A stretch of 64,000 bases of DNA from Bacteroidota bacterium. Lineage in GTDB: Bacteria > Bacteroidota > Bacteroidia > UKL13-3. Position 1 is the first letter of the stretch, and each line of letters starts with the position of its first letter. Both the position numbers and the translations under genes were made by a program. Positions 10,110 through 18,896 of this stretch are shown piece by piece. The stretch covers positions 124,001-188,000 of the forward strand of contig JAZKBU010000009.1 in the NCBI GenBank assembly GCA_040388375.1. Direction: 5' to 3'. A model generated the notes under the pieces. The model was given only the letters and a program-made list of their open reading frames with translations, made no database searches and had not been told where the DNA came from.

Positions 10110-10613
10110 CTACCAATTAATAAAGGCTGCATTAAAAACATCTTGAACTAACATATCAACCACTTTACCTGATAGTTCGGCCTCACGTGCTTGAAAATTA
10201 TCAGTAGCACTAAAATCAGTAATGTTTGAAAACGACCTGGTGAAATTTTTATCCGGTGCTTTTTTGTTTTCAAATGTTATTTCAATAGTAATTGTTAACC
10301 TGTTTAAAGCATTGGTTTGATTACCCGTAATAGCTGCCGGCCTTATTTCATAATTGGTAATTTTACCTACAAAATTAATATCTCCATCAGTTGTCACCAA
10401 TTTTAAAGGTGTTTCATTCACAAACTTTTGTTTCAGTTTTTCAGAAATATTCTGGCTCAACAATGGGTTAACTATACTGGCTACGTTAGCTATGTAAGCA
10501 ACGGAAACAGTACTTGCATCAGGTGGCACACTTGCCCCTGTGTGCGAATAAACACCACAACCAAAAACAAAAAAACATAAGCAAATGCTTATTACAACTA
10601 TCACTTTTTGCAT
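10110..10613 (-). CDS. lptE: LptE-like LPS-assembly lipoprotein
   Basis: 167 residues. A hydrophobic signal (MQKVIVVISICLCFFVFGC) ends in a lipobox-like FVFGC, with the acylated Cys at residue 19. The mature part (GVYSHTGASVPPDASTVSVAYIAN, IVNPLLSQNISEKLKQKF, DINFVGKITNYEIRPAAIT) matches the LptE/RlpB-like family. LptE would plug the LptD barrel that inserts lipopolysaccharide into the outer membrane. It is the first gene of the lptE / acidic TPR / secG unit. Its promoter (10618-10647) ends only 4 bases before the ATG, and no other in-frame ATG exists near the signal peptide, so the mRNA is probably leaderless. Confidence 0.85.
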   Translation of the reverse strand: MQKVIVVISICLCFFVFGCGVYSHTGASVPPDASTVSVAYIANVASIVNPLLSQNISEKLKQKFVNETPLKLVTTDGDINFVGKITNYEIRPAAITGNQTNALNRLTITIEITFENKKAPDKNFTRSFSNITDFSATDNFQAREAELSGKVVDMLVQDVFNAAFINW

Positions 10614-10617
10614 GGTG

Positions 10618-10647
10618 CAAAGCTAAAAATGTTTATTGAAATTCAAT
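10618..10647 (-). promoter_or_regulatory. Promoter of lptE (-33 and -7) abutting the start codon
   Basis: On the minus strand ATTG (10644-10647) is followed after 18 bases by TAGCTTTG (10618-10625), an exact TAnnTTTG. Only four bases separate the -7 box from the lptE ATG, so transcription should begin at or next to the start codon. Confidence 0.6.
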
Positions 10648-10798
10648 TTCAAAATTAACAAACCTTGAAAATGAATTTTAAAAAGGCAAATCAACAATTA
10701 AAACAAGCCATTAGAACTATTTTCGTCATATTTTATATAAAATACTACACTTCAACTTTTGAAAAGGATAAAATTAATACAGGGAATAAATAAAAAGT

Positions 10799-10806
10799 TA
10801 TTTTCG
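10799..10806 (+). promoter_or_regulatory. Probable -7 box for the aminotransferase operon
   Basis: TATTTTCG differs from TAnnTTTG at one position, a T-to-C change that recurs at other promoters in the window. It lies 33 bases before the aminotransferase ATG in the 226-base gap between divergent lptE and aspC. No convincing -33 element is seen. Confidence 0.35.
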
Positions 10807-10839
10807 CCCTTTATTTTAATGTTAAAAAAGACAGCGTGA

Positions 10840-12033
10840 ATGATAGTACTAGCCGATAGATTAAATAAAATTGTAGAGTCCAATACACTACGTATGGCTA
10901 AGCTTAGCAGAGAGCTTCAAGCACAAGGAAAAGACATTATCAACTTGAGCCTTGGCGAACCTGATTTTCAAACCCCAATCCATATAAAAGAAGCTGCAAA
11001 AAAAGCGATTGACGATGGATACACTTTTTATACCCCTGTTGCCGGATACCTAGATTTACGACAAGCTATCAGTGAAAAATTTCAACGCGAAAACGGGTTA
11101 ACTTATGCTGCTGACCAAATAGTAGTATCAACCGGGGCGAAACATTCTATTATGAATGTAATGATGGCTTTATTAAACAAGGATGATGAGGTTATTATAC
11201 CTACTCCATTTTGGGTAAGTTATTCTGAAATGGTTAAGCTGAATGATGGTAAACCTGTATATGTTCATAGCACTGTTGATCAGGACTACAAACCAACACC
11301 TGCTCAAATAGAGGCTGCCATTACTGATAAAACAAAGATTTTCATTTTTTCATCACCTTGCAATCCTACGGGTTCTGTTTTTAGCAAAGATGAATTATAT
11401 AATATTGCTAAGGTATTTGAAAAATATCCTCAAGTTTCAATCATTGCTGATGAAATATATGAACACATTAATTTTAAAGGTAAACACGAAAGCATCGGCC
11501 AATTTGATTTTATTAAAGACCGCGTTATAACCGTAAATGGCATGAGTAAAGGCTTTGCCATGACCGGGTGGCGTTTGGGTTATATTGGTGCTCCTAAATT
11601 AATTGCTCAGGCTTGCGAAAAGCTACAAGGCCAGTTTACAAGCGGAACCAATGCTATTGCACAACGTGCAGCACTGGCAGCTTTACAACATGATTTAAAA
11701 CCAACAGTGGCCATGACGGAGGCTTTTCAAAGAAGAAGAGACTTAGTATTGGGTTTAATGAAAGATATTCCGGGCTTTAAAGTAAACATACCTGAAGGCG
11801 CTTTTTATGTATTTCCGGATGTAAGCAGTTTATATGGTAAAAGTGATGGAACAACCGTAATTAACAATTGCGAAGATTTGTGTATGTATATTTTACATAA
11901 TGCAAATGTAGCACTGGTTGGTGGTGATAGTTTTGGCGCTCCTGAATGTATACGTTTTAGTTATGCCACCAGCGATGATAAATTAGTAGAAGCCTTGAAA
12001 AGAATTAAAGAAGCTATTACTAAACTTAAATAA
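10840..12033 (+). CDS. aspC: Class I PLP-dependent aminotransferase (aspartate-type)
   Basis: Transfers amino groups between aspartate-like donors and 2-oxoglutarate. The 397-residue length is typical of subgroup I-gamma enzymes. Visible features are the N-terminal helix ADRLNKIVESNTLRMAKLSREL, the substrate region NLSLGEPDFQTP, SSPCNPTGSVFS, the PLP-contacting ADEIYEHINF, and the Schiff-base lysine in NGMSKGFAMTGWRLGY at residue 237. The conserved C-terminal IRFSYATS contains the carboxylate-binding arginine. The ATG at 10840 fits the family N-terminus. It is followed after 8 bases by the hydrolase gene, so it heads a plus-strand unit. Substrate specificity cannot be fixed from sequence alone. 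Confidence 0.93.
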   Translation: MIVLADRLNKIVESNTLRMAKLSRELQAQGKDIINLSLGEPDFQTPIHIKEAAKKAIDDGYTFYTPVAGYLDLRQAISEKFQRENGLTYAADQIVVSTGAKHSIMNVMMALLNKDDEVIIPTPFWVSYSEMVKLNDGKPVYVHSTVDQDYKPTPAQIEAAITDKTKIFIFSSPCNPTGSVFSKDELYNIAKVFEKYPQVSIIADEIYEHINFKGKHESIGQFDFIKDRVITVNGMSKGFAMTGWRLGYIGAPKLIAQACEKLQGQFTSGTNAIAQRAALAALQHDLKPTVAMTEAFQRRRDLVLGLMKDIPGFKVNIPEGAFYVFPDVSSLYGKSDGTTVINNCEDLCMYILHNANVALVGGDSFGAPECIRFSYATSDDKLVEALKRIKEAITKLK

Positions 12034-12041
12034 TATTTGAT

Positions 12042-13061
12042 TTGCAAATAAACTTTCGAAAAATAAAAATACTGTTGTTGTTATACGCTGTAAGCATAGG
12101 CTTATTTGCGCAACATAAAGAACCCGAAGATTTTGGTTTTAGCCATCACACTATCCAGTTTAACGATGATATAATAGATATCTTAATTCAAACAAAAACG
12201 GGTGAAGAAAATAAAACAAAACCTGCCTTATTGTTTTGTCAGGGTAGCCTGCCTATTCCTTTAATTAAAACAGCCGGTAACACTATTTACGGAGTATTTC
12301 CTTTTGATACAGATAGCTTATTAAAAGACTACCATTTGGTTATTATTAGCAAACCCTATATACCCGTAATAATTGAAGCTGAAAAATTAGCCGAAAATTT
12401 TTTGTATATAGATAGCACTACAGGTAAAGTACCCAGTGCCTATACCAAACGAAATTATTTAGATTATTATGTATACAGGAATATTGCAGTTGTAGACTAT
12501 CTGCAAACACTCCCTTTTATATCTACCAAGAAGCTAATTGTTGCAGGTCATTCGCAAGGCTGTACCATTGCGGCTAAAATGGCTACCTTAAGCAAAAAAA
12601 TCACCCATTTAATAATAGCTTCAGGTAATCCATTCGGGCAAATTACTTCTATGCTGAGAGAATACAGAAGGGCTGAAAAACCGGGAGATTCAACAAATTA
12701 CGGGGATGAGTTATTGAATTACTGGGAATCGGTTGTGGCTAATAAGGACAACAATGACGATGTATATGGCGACACGTATAAATCCATCTACGATTTTTCG
12801 ACCCCTGCTATTAACTATCTTTTAAAAATTAAGATTCCTACATTTGTTTGTTACGGAAGTAAAGATATAAACGCACCTTATAATGATTATTTAAGAATAG
12901 AAACCATCAGACAACAAAAAGAAAACTTTACGTTTAAAGCCTATTTAGGCAGAGAACACAATTTTTTCAGTGTAAAAGAAAAAGGCGAAATAAATTATAA
13001 TGATTTTGGGTGGAACAAAGTAGCTGACGATTGGAAGAGTTGGCTTTTAAAAAACAGATAA
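12042..13061 (+). CDS. Secreted alpha/beta hydrolase
   Basis: 339 residues with a signal peptide (MQINFRKIKILLLLYAVSIG, cleavage probably after FAQ at about residue 24). The nucleophile elbow GHSQG places the catalytic serine at residue 171. The acid is probably in GSKDINAP (about 287-294) and the histidine in GREHNFF (about 315-321). This is a complete alpha/beta-hydrolase triad. The only plausible start is TTG at 12042, 8 bases after the aminotransferase stop, because no ATG precedes the signal peptide. The substrate is unknown; esterase or peptidase activity is possible. It probably acts in the periplasm or outside the cell. Confidence 0.8.
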   Translation: MQINFRKIKILLLLYAVSIGLFAQHKEPEDFGFSHHTIQFNDDIIDILIQTKTGEENKTKPALLFCQGSLPIPLIKTAGNTIYGVFPFDTDSLLKDYHLVIISKPYIPVIIEAEKLAENFLYIDSTTGKVPSAYTKRNYLDYYVYRNIAVVDYLQTLPFISTKKLIVAGHSQGCTIAAKMATLSKKITHLIIASGNPFGQITSMLREYRRAEKPGDSTNYGDELLNYWESVVANKDNNDDVYGDTYKSIYDFSTPAINYLLKIKIPTFVCYGSKDINAPYNDYLRIETIRQQKENFTFKAYLGREHNFFSVKEKGEINYNDFGWNKVADDWKSWLLKNR

Positions 13062-14066
13062 TTGTTTAAATATAACGTATCAAAAAACGATATGATAAAT
13101 AAATTTAAAAATATACAAGTATTGGTTATTGGCGATGTAATGATTGATGCTTACTTGTTTGGCAAAGTGGATAGAATATCGCCTGAAGCACCTGTGCCCG
13201 TAGTAGCCGTTGAAAAGAAAGAAAACAGGTTAGGTGGTGCTGCTAATGTTGCCTTAAATTTAGCTTCGTTAGGTGCCAAGCCGGTACTATGTTCGGTAAT
13301 TGGTAACGATTTTGAAGGTAACGATTTACTAGACCTACTCCGAAAAAACAATATTGATGCACGAGGAATAGTACAAAATGCTCAACGTATTACTACAGTT
13401 AAAACCAGAGTAATCAGTCAAAACCACCAAATGTTACGCATTGATAGTGAAGTTTCGGATAATTTAAACGAGGAACAAACACAGCATTTTATCAAAAAAA
13501 TAGAGGAATTAATACCTCAATCGCAAGTAATTATTTTTGAGGACTACGATAAAGGCGTTATTACCGAAGAACTCATTACTCAAATTACCGCGATTGCCCA
13601 TAAAAACAATATCCCCGTAGTTGTTGATCCTAAAAAAAGAAATTTCAATTTTTATAAAGAAGCGAGCTTATTTAAACCTAATTTAAAGGAGCTACGTGAA
13701 GGTTTCAAACAAGAATTCTCTATCCATAATAAACAAGAATTTGAAGCGGTATGTAAAGATTTAATGCAAAGCATGCAACTTAAAAACCTGTTTGTAACCT
13801 TAAGCGAACATGGCGTAATGATTACCGATGGAAAAGAATTTCACTACATTCCAGCTCACTTCCGCAAAATTGCCGATGTAAGCGGTGCCGGAGATACAGT
13901 TATTAGTGTTGCCTCACTTTGTATGGCATTAAATATGCCTATTAAAAGCATTGCCACCATATCTAATCTTGCAGGAGGCTTGGTTTGTGAAGAAGTAGGT
14001 GTTGTGCCTATTGATAAAAACAAATTAGACACAGAATTAAATGCTATAGGTTTCTTGATAGATTAA
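13062..14066 (+). CDS. rfaE1: PfkB-family sugar kinase, heptose-7-phosphate kinase-like (RfaE1/HldA)
   Basis: Kinase domain of the HldE type, which phosphorylates D-glycero-D-manno-heptose 7-phosphate for LPS core or other heptosides. It carries VLVIGDVMIDAYLFGKVDRI, SPEAPVPVV, the substrate motif NRLGGAANVALNLASLGA and the PfkB catalytic VSGAGDTVISVA with the base Asp at about residue 278. There is no cytidylyltransferase domain, so it is the monofunctional form (334 residues). The start is uncertain: TTG at 13062 directly abuts the upstream stop, while ATG at 13092 gives a shorter N-terminus. Homologues usually carry 14-19 residues before the VLVIGD strand, which favours the longer form. 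Confidence 0.85.
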   Translation: MFKYNVSKNDMINKFKNIQVLVIGDVMIDAYLFGKVDRISPEAPVPVVAVEKKENRLGGAANVALNLASLGAKPVLCSVIGNDFEGNDLLDLLRKNNIDARGIVQNAQRITTVKTRVISQNHQMLRIDSEVSDNLNEEQTQHFIKKIEELIPQSQVIIFEDYDKGVITEELITQITAIAHKNNIPVVVDPKKRNFNFYKEASLFKPNLKELREGFKQEFSIHNKQEFEAVCKDLMQSMQLKNLFVTLSEHGVMITDGKEFHYIPAHFRKIADVSGAGDTVISVASLCMALNMPIKSIATISNLAGGLVCEEVGVVPIDKNKLDTELNAIGFLID

Positions 14067-14128
14067 TTTTAATCGCGGCATTAAACCTTTTAACTCTTTT
14101 TTCATCTACGTTATTTATTATTCTTTTA

Positions 14129-16978
14129 ATGTCAAATAGAAAAACCCTTGCCTTATATAGTAAATTGTTTTTATTGCTTTTTATCGCTAGTACCAGCATT
14201 ATAAAAGCTCAATCGGTAGAACAAGTTACCGCGCAGTTTGTTAGCAAAAACAATAACGAGAATTTAATTGGTTTAGTAGCTACTTTAATCAACGTAAGCG
14301 ATACCAATCAAAAACATAAAGTAAGCAGCAATGAAAATGGTATAGTTACTTTTACCAAACTACCTGCCGGTAACTATATACTCAGAACAAATTATATAGG
14401 TTTTAAAAGTTTTATTAGTTCCGTAAAAATTGATAGTAACACCAAATATTTAGGTGTTTTTAAATTGGAAGAAGGCACTACACAACTGAAAGATATTCTT
14501 ATACAGGAGCAAGCATTACGCACACAAATAAAAGGCGATACCATAGAAATAAATGCCAATGCTTACAAAACAAATACGGATGCCAGCGTACAGGATTTAG
14601 TTACCAAAATGCCCGGTATTACTAATGACAACGGAACGATAAAAGCACAAGGAGAAAATGTGCAAAAAGTAACTATTGATGGCAGAGAATTTTTTGGTGA
14701 TGATGTAAACTTAGCGCTTAAAAACCTACCGGCTGAAATAGTAGATAAAATTCAGGTATTCGACAGACAAAGCGACCAATCGTTATTTACCGGATTTAAT
14801 GATGGCAATACACAAAAGGCTTTGAACATAGTAACCAAAGCGGGCAAAAGCAATGGAAGTTTTGGAAAAGTGTATGGCGGCTATGGTACCAACGACAGGT
14901 ATTCAGCAGGAGGCAATATTAATTTTTTCAGAGGCAAACAGCGTATAACAGTTGTGGGCTTAAGTAATAACATCAATCAACAAAACTTTTCATCGCAAGA
15001 TTTAGTAGGCGTTTCCAATAACTCCACAGCACCCGGACGAGGAGGTATGGGAGGAGGAATGCGCGGTGGACCCGGAGGAATGCGTGGTGGACCCGGAGGT
15101 GGTGATAACCCAAGCAATAACTTTATTACATCCAACCTGGGAGGTATTAATACTACCAACTCTCTTGGTGTTAATTTTAGCGATTCGTGGGGTAAAAAAG
15201 TAAACTTTACAGGTAGTTATTTCTTTAACAAAAGTGTAAACAATACTGACAATTCAATTGAAAGAATTAACTTTTTCAGTGATGGAAAAAATCAATTTTA
15301 CAAACAAACAAGCAGTACCAATACTGATAATTTAAACCACAGACTTAACTTTAGAATTGAATACAATATTGACAGCAATAACACTTTATTAATTACACCT
15401 AAATTAAGTTTTCAGAACAATACTTCCAGTACTTATTCCTTAGGTAATACTACCCTATCTAATTCCACTTTAAACAGTACTGATAACTTTAATAACTCAA
15501 CGAATAATGCAGTAAGCTTTAACAACAATATTTTGTACCGCCATAAGTTTTCAAAGCCCGGCCGTACCATTAGCTTATCGGTGGGAACAGACATCAATGA
15601 TAAAAATGCACAAACTGATTTAGTTACCAAAACTATTTATTACTCCACTACGGACTCCGTGGTTAATAACAACCAAAGAAGTACTACTTTAAACAATAGT
15701 TATACTTTAAACGGAAGCATTAACTACACACAGAATATTAGTAAAAATGGTATGTTAATGCTTAATTATTCACCATCGTATACCAATACGAATAATAACA
15801 AGCAAACAAATTTGCTGGATACTGCTACGCAAACATATACTATACCCAATAGTACGCTTTCAAGTAATTTCGATAATGTTTTAATGACACAACGTGGAGG
15901 TGCTAATGTAAGATGGAGATGGAACGAAAAAACCAACTTAATGATTGGTGGAAACTACCAATATGTAATATTAGAAGGGGCTCAAAAATCGCCCATTGAA
16001 TATAAAATAAACAAATACTTCAATTCTGTTTTACCTAACGCCATGTTAAGCCATCAGTTTAGTAAAAAAAGTAATATTCGCCTTTTTTACAGAACCAGTA
16101 CCAATGCGCCAAGTGTAACTCAACTGCAAACGGTTATTGACAATAGTAATCCATTATTACTATCAACAGGAAATGCCAATTTAAAACAAGAATACGCACA
16201 TTCTTTTACTACCAGATACGGTTACACCAATACGGATAACAACAGAAGTTTTTATTTATTTTTAAATGGAAACACGACTCAGGATTATATAGCCAATACG
16301 AGCTTAATAGCCAAGGATAGCAACACGGTTATCAATGGCGTTCAATTAGCCCAGGGAACCCAATTAACGCTTCCTGAAAACATGAATGGAAACTGGAGTG
16401 TAAACAGTTTTGCTACATACGGTTTGCCTATTAAAAAACTAAAGAGTAATTTAAATATTAATGGTGGTGTATCATATACCCGCACACCAAGTAAAATAAA
16501 TAATTTAGTCAATTTAGCCAGTAACTATACCATTACCACCGGAGGTGTGCTTGGGAGTAATATCAGTGAAAAAATTGATTTCACTATTTCGTATACTGCC
16601 AATTATAGCATAGTTGAAAATAGCGTACAAGCCAATTTAAACAACAACTATTTAAATCAACTATCAAGCATAAAACTAAATATAGTTCCTTATAAAAACT
16701 GGGTTATAAGAAGCGATATAAGCAATACAAACTATACCGGATTAAGTGCAAGCTTTAACCAAAATTTCTTTTTATGGAGTGGAGGAGTTGGTTATAAGTT
16801 TTTGCAAAACAATGCTGCTGAACTAGCCTTAAATACTTTTGATATTTTAAACCAAAACAACAGCATTAGCCGTACGGTAAGCGGTAATTATATTGAAGAC
16901 AACAAAACACTGGTATTAAACCGCTATTTTATGTTGGTGTTTACCTATAACATACGCTCATTCAAAGGGGCTAAATAA
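14129..16978 (+). CDS. Outer-membrane beta-barrel receptor, TonB-dependent-receptor-like with carboxypeptidase-like domain
   Basis: 949 residues: signal peptide (1-27, ending KAQS), a carboxypeptidase-D-like regulatory domain (about 30-115, with GIVTFTKLPAGNYILRTNYIGF), a plug-like region (about 120-235, with TDASVQDLVTKMPGI and IDGREFFGDD), then a long beta-barrel rich in N/S/T with alternating strands. A glycine/arginine-rich insert (GGMGGGMRGGPGG motif, about residues 302-327) sits in what is probably a surface loop. The C-terminal strand ends YFMLVFTYNIRSFKGAK. Bacteroidota genomes hold many such receptors; the ligand cannot be named. No SusD partner is adjacent. It is 62 bases after the kinase gene, with a bidirectional terminator downstream. 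Confidence 0.85.
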   Translation: MSNRKTLALYSKLFLLLFIASTSIIKAQSVEQVTAQFVSKNNNENLIGLVATLINVSDTNQKHKVSSNENGIVTFTKLPAGNYILRTNYIGFKSFISSVKIDSNTKYLGVFKLEEGTTQLKDILIQEQALRTQIKGDTIEINANAYKTNTDASVQDLVTKMPGITNDNGTIKAQGENVQKVTIDGREFFGDDVNLALKNLPAEIVDKIQVFDRQSDQSLFTGFNDGNTQKALNIVTKAGKSNGSFGKVYGGYGTNDRYSAGGNINFFRGKQRITVVGLSNNINQQNFSSQDLVGVSNNSTAPGRGGMGGGMRGGPGGMRGGPGGGDNPSNNFITSNLGGINTTNSLGVNFSDSWGKKVNFTGSYFFNKSVNNTDNSIERINFFSDGKNQFYKQTSSTNTDNLNHRLNFRIEYNIDSNNTLLITPKLSFQNNTSSTYSLGNTTLSNSTLNSTDNFNNSTNNAVSFNNNILYRHKFSKPGRTISLSVGTDINDKNAQTDLVTKTIYYSTTDSVVNNNQRSTTLNNSYTLNGSINYTQNISKNGMLMLNYSPSYTNTNNNKQTNLLDTATQTYTIPNSTLSSNFDNVLMTQRGGANVRWRWNEKTNLMIGGNYQYVILEGAQKSPIEYKINKYFNSVLPNAMLSHQFSKKSNIRLFYRTSTNAPSVTQLQTVIDNSNPLLLSTGNANLKQEYAHSFTTRYGYTNTDNNRSFYLFLNGNTTQDYIANTSLIAKDSNTVINGVQLAQGTQLTLPENMNGNWSVNSFATYGLPIKKLKSNLNINGGVSYTRTPSKINNLVNLASNYTITTGGVLGSNISEKIDFTISYTANYSIVENSVQANLNNNYLNQLSSIKLNIVPYKNWVIRSDISNTNYTGLSASFNQNFFLWSGGVGYKFLQNNAAELALNTFDILNQNNSISRTVSGNYIEDNKTLVLNRYFMLVFTYNIRSFKGAK

Positions 16979-16983
16979 AACAA

Positions 16984-17009
16984 AAACGCCAAGCATAAAC
17001 TTGGCGTTT
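16984..17009. terminator. Bidirectional terminator between receptor gene and rng
   Basis: Perfect 10-bp stem AAACGCCAAG / CTTGGCGTTT with a 6-base loop, between convergent genes. Confidence 0.85.
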
Positions 17010-17031
17010 CTTATTATTAATTTCTGCTATT

Positions 17032-18588
17032 TTAAAATACTACTGCTTCACCGTCTCTATCAATAAATCTGTAATCTAACATTGATAAAGAATTTACCGG
17101 TTTAATTTTAATCCAGCGTTTGTATCGTAAAAACCATTTCATTCGTGGCGATTTTAAACCACCTTTGGTAAAATAAGCTACCAAGTAAGGATTTAACTCT
17201 AAGCTAAAACCTTTGTGTCTTACATTTTCAATTAGGTATTTAACCTGATTTTCTATTTCATCAAGTAATACCACACTGTTTTGTATTTCACCGGTTCCTC
17301 TGCAAGTAGGGCACTTTTCAGTAGTAATTACGGTCATTTCAGGACGTACTCGCTGGCGTGTAATTTCTACTAAACCAAAAGGACTCATAGGCAAAATTTT
17401 ATGCTTTGCTCTATCGCTCTTCATTTCTTCTTTTAGTTTTTCGTATACCAGTTTTCGGTTACCCGATGTTTTTTGATCAATAAAATCAACTACTATAATA
17501 CCACCCATATCGCGTAAGCGTAATTGACGTGCAATTTCACTGGCTGCTTCTAAGTTAATACGTAAAGCATTTTCTTCCTGTGCTTCATTCTTACCGCTCA
17601 TATTTCCACTATTCACATCTATTACGTGCATAGCTTCGGTATGTTCAATAATTAAATAGCAACCACCCATAAAGTTGGCTTCTTTTCCAAAGCTGGCCTT
17701 TATTTGTTTATCAATATCAAAGTGCTCAAAAATACTTTGTTTGGTATTGGTATAGTGTTTTACTATTTTCTCTAGTTGAGGACTTTTTGATTTTACATAG
17801 TTCTTAATTTCGTTATACAAGAAACTATCGTTTACATGTATACCCGTAAAATCTTCGTTTACTAAATCGCGTATTAGTGTTAAAGTACGTTCGCTCTCTC
17901 CCAATAATTTTTGAGGTGGCTTAGCCGTTTTTAATTGTGTGTACACAATCTCCCACTTAGCCATTAGCTCTTCTAAATCTTTTTGTAATTCTTCTACACT
18001 TACTCCCTCGGCATTGGTTCTGATAATAACACCAAAGTTAGGTTGCTTAATGGTTTGCATTAGCTTTTTAAGCCTGTTGCGTTCATCGTGTTTTACAATT
18101 TTCTTCGAAATAGAAATATTGTTATCAAAAGGTATTAGTACAATAAAGCGTCCCGGAAGGCTTATTTCGCTTGATAAGCGAGGTCCTTTATTTGATATAG
18201 GTTCTTTCACTACCTGCACCACCACTTGTTGAAACCTGCTCAGTAAAGTATTTATTTTACCATGCTTTTCAATATCCGGCTCCATTACATCATCTTCAAT
18301 GCCGGAGTTTTGTTTACCGTTTCGTACTAGTTTGGTGTATTTGTGTAATGATTGAATTTGTGGCCCTAAATCATGGTAATGCAAAAAAGCATCTTTCTCA
18401 TGTCCAACGTCAACAAAGGCGGAGTTTAAACCCACCATTATCTTGTTAACGGTTCCTAAGTAAATATCGCCAACCAAAAAAGCGTTATCGGCTTTTTCGT
18501 GGTGCAGTTCAATCAGTTTTTTATCTCGCATTAAAGCAATGTGTACATTGCCTGCTTGATCAGTGTTTATTATAATTTCGTTACTCAC
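17032..18588 (-). CDS. rng: Ribonuclease G (RNase E/G family)
   Basis: Single-strand-specific endoribonuclease for rRNA processing and mRNA decay. The 518 residues match RNase G rather than the longer RNase E. Features are an N-terminal S1 domain (about 33-130), the catalytic aspartates in MHVIDVNSGN and IIVVDFIDQK, KILPMSPFGLVEITRQRVR, and the zinc-link CPTCRGTG (CxxC) that joins subunits in this family. It starts at GTG 18588 (MSNEIIINTD, typical N-terminus). An AAGGGG stretch about 12 bases upstream is one of the few Shine-Dalgarno-like sequences here. It is separated from the upstream operon by the 18681-18722 terminator. Confidence 0.96.
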   Translation of the reverse strand: MSNEIIINTDQAGNVHIALMRDKKLIELHHEKADNAFLVGDIYLGTVNKIMVGLNSAFVDVGHEKDAFLHYHDLGPQIQSLHKYTKLVRNGKQNSGIEDDVMEPDIEKHGKINTLLSRFQQVVVQVVKEPISNKGPRLSSEISLPGRFIVLIPFDNNISISKKIVKHDERNRLKKLMQTIKQPNFGVIIRTNAEGVSVEELQKDLEELMAKWEIVYTQLKTAKPPQKLLGESERTLTLIRDLVNEDFTGIHVNDSFLYNEIKNYVKSKSPQLEKIVKHYTNTKQSIFEHFDIDKQIKASFGKEANFMGGCYLIIEHTEAMHVIDVNSGNMSGKNEAQEENALRINLEAASEIARQLRLRDMGGIIVVDFIDQKTSGNRKLVYEKLKEEMKSDRAKHKILPMSPFGLVEITRQRVRPEMTVITTEKCPTCRGTGEIQNSVVLLDEIENQVKYLIENVRHKGFSLELNPYLVAYFTKGGLKSPRMKWFLRYKRWIKIKPVNSLSMLDYRFIDRDGEAVVF

Positions 18589-18680
18589 AATTTAATATTC
18601 CCCTTATAAATTTTTTTCAATTACTGTAGGTTGAGGTTCTTTCTATAGTTAAAATGTAATTGATTGGGGTAATAAATAAT

Positions 18681-18722
18681 AAAACTTAACCTACATCAAA
18701 ATGATTTAATAGGTTAAGTTTT
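18681..18722 (-). terminator. Terminator of the HU / TPR / microprotein unit
   Basis: A 13-bp perfect stem (AAAACTTAACCTA / TAGGTTAAGTTTT) with a 16-base loop. On the minus strand the stem runs into TTTTATTATTT. A weaker hairpin (CTTTAC...GTAAAG, about 18738-18758) lies just upstream of it in the transcript. It ends the unit that contains the 29-residue microprotein. Confidence 0.75.
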
Positions 18723-18801
18723 AATATTTTTAAGAGCCTTTACCGGTTTACCCGTAAAGCGGCAGGCTTTTGTAAGATTGCAAAGTATTTAGCTAGCTAA
18801 A

Positions 18802-18891
18802 TTACTTTTTCTTATGTCTGTTTTTACGAAGACGTTTTTTACGCTTGTGCGTGGCAATCTTATGACGTTTTCTTTTTTTACCGCTTGGCAT
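18802..18891 (-). CDS. 29-residue AURKAIP1/COX24-domain ribosomal microprotein
   Basis: A very short frame, ATG to TAA, that encodes MPSGKKRKRHKIATHKRKKR and then LRKNRHKKK. It is almost entirely Lys, Arg and His. This is the pattern of the bacterial AURKAIP1/COX24 (mS38/bS22-type) proteins, which are very small rRNA-binding ribosomal components. Identification rests on recalled family sequence from Bacteroidota, where MPSGKKRKRHK is a recurrent start. It begins 5 bases after the stop of the TPR gene and is followed by a strong terminator, so it is the last cistron of an HU-TPR-microprotein transcript. Naming it as a specific numbered ribosomal protein would be speculation. Confidence 0.8.
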   Translation of the reverse strand: MPSGKKRKRHKIATHKRKKRLRKNRHKKK

Positions 18892-18896
18892 AGTGT

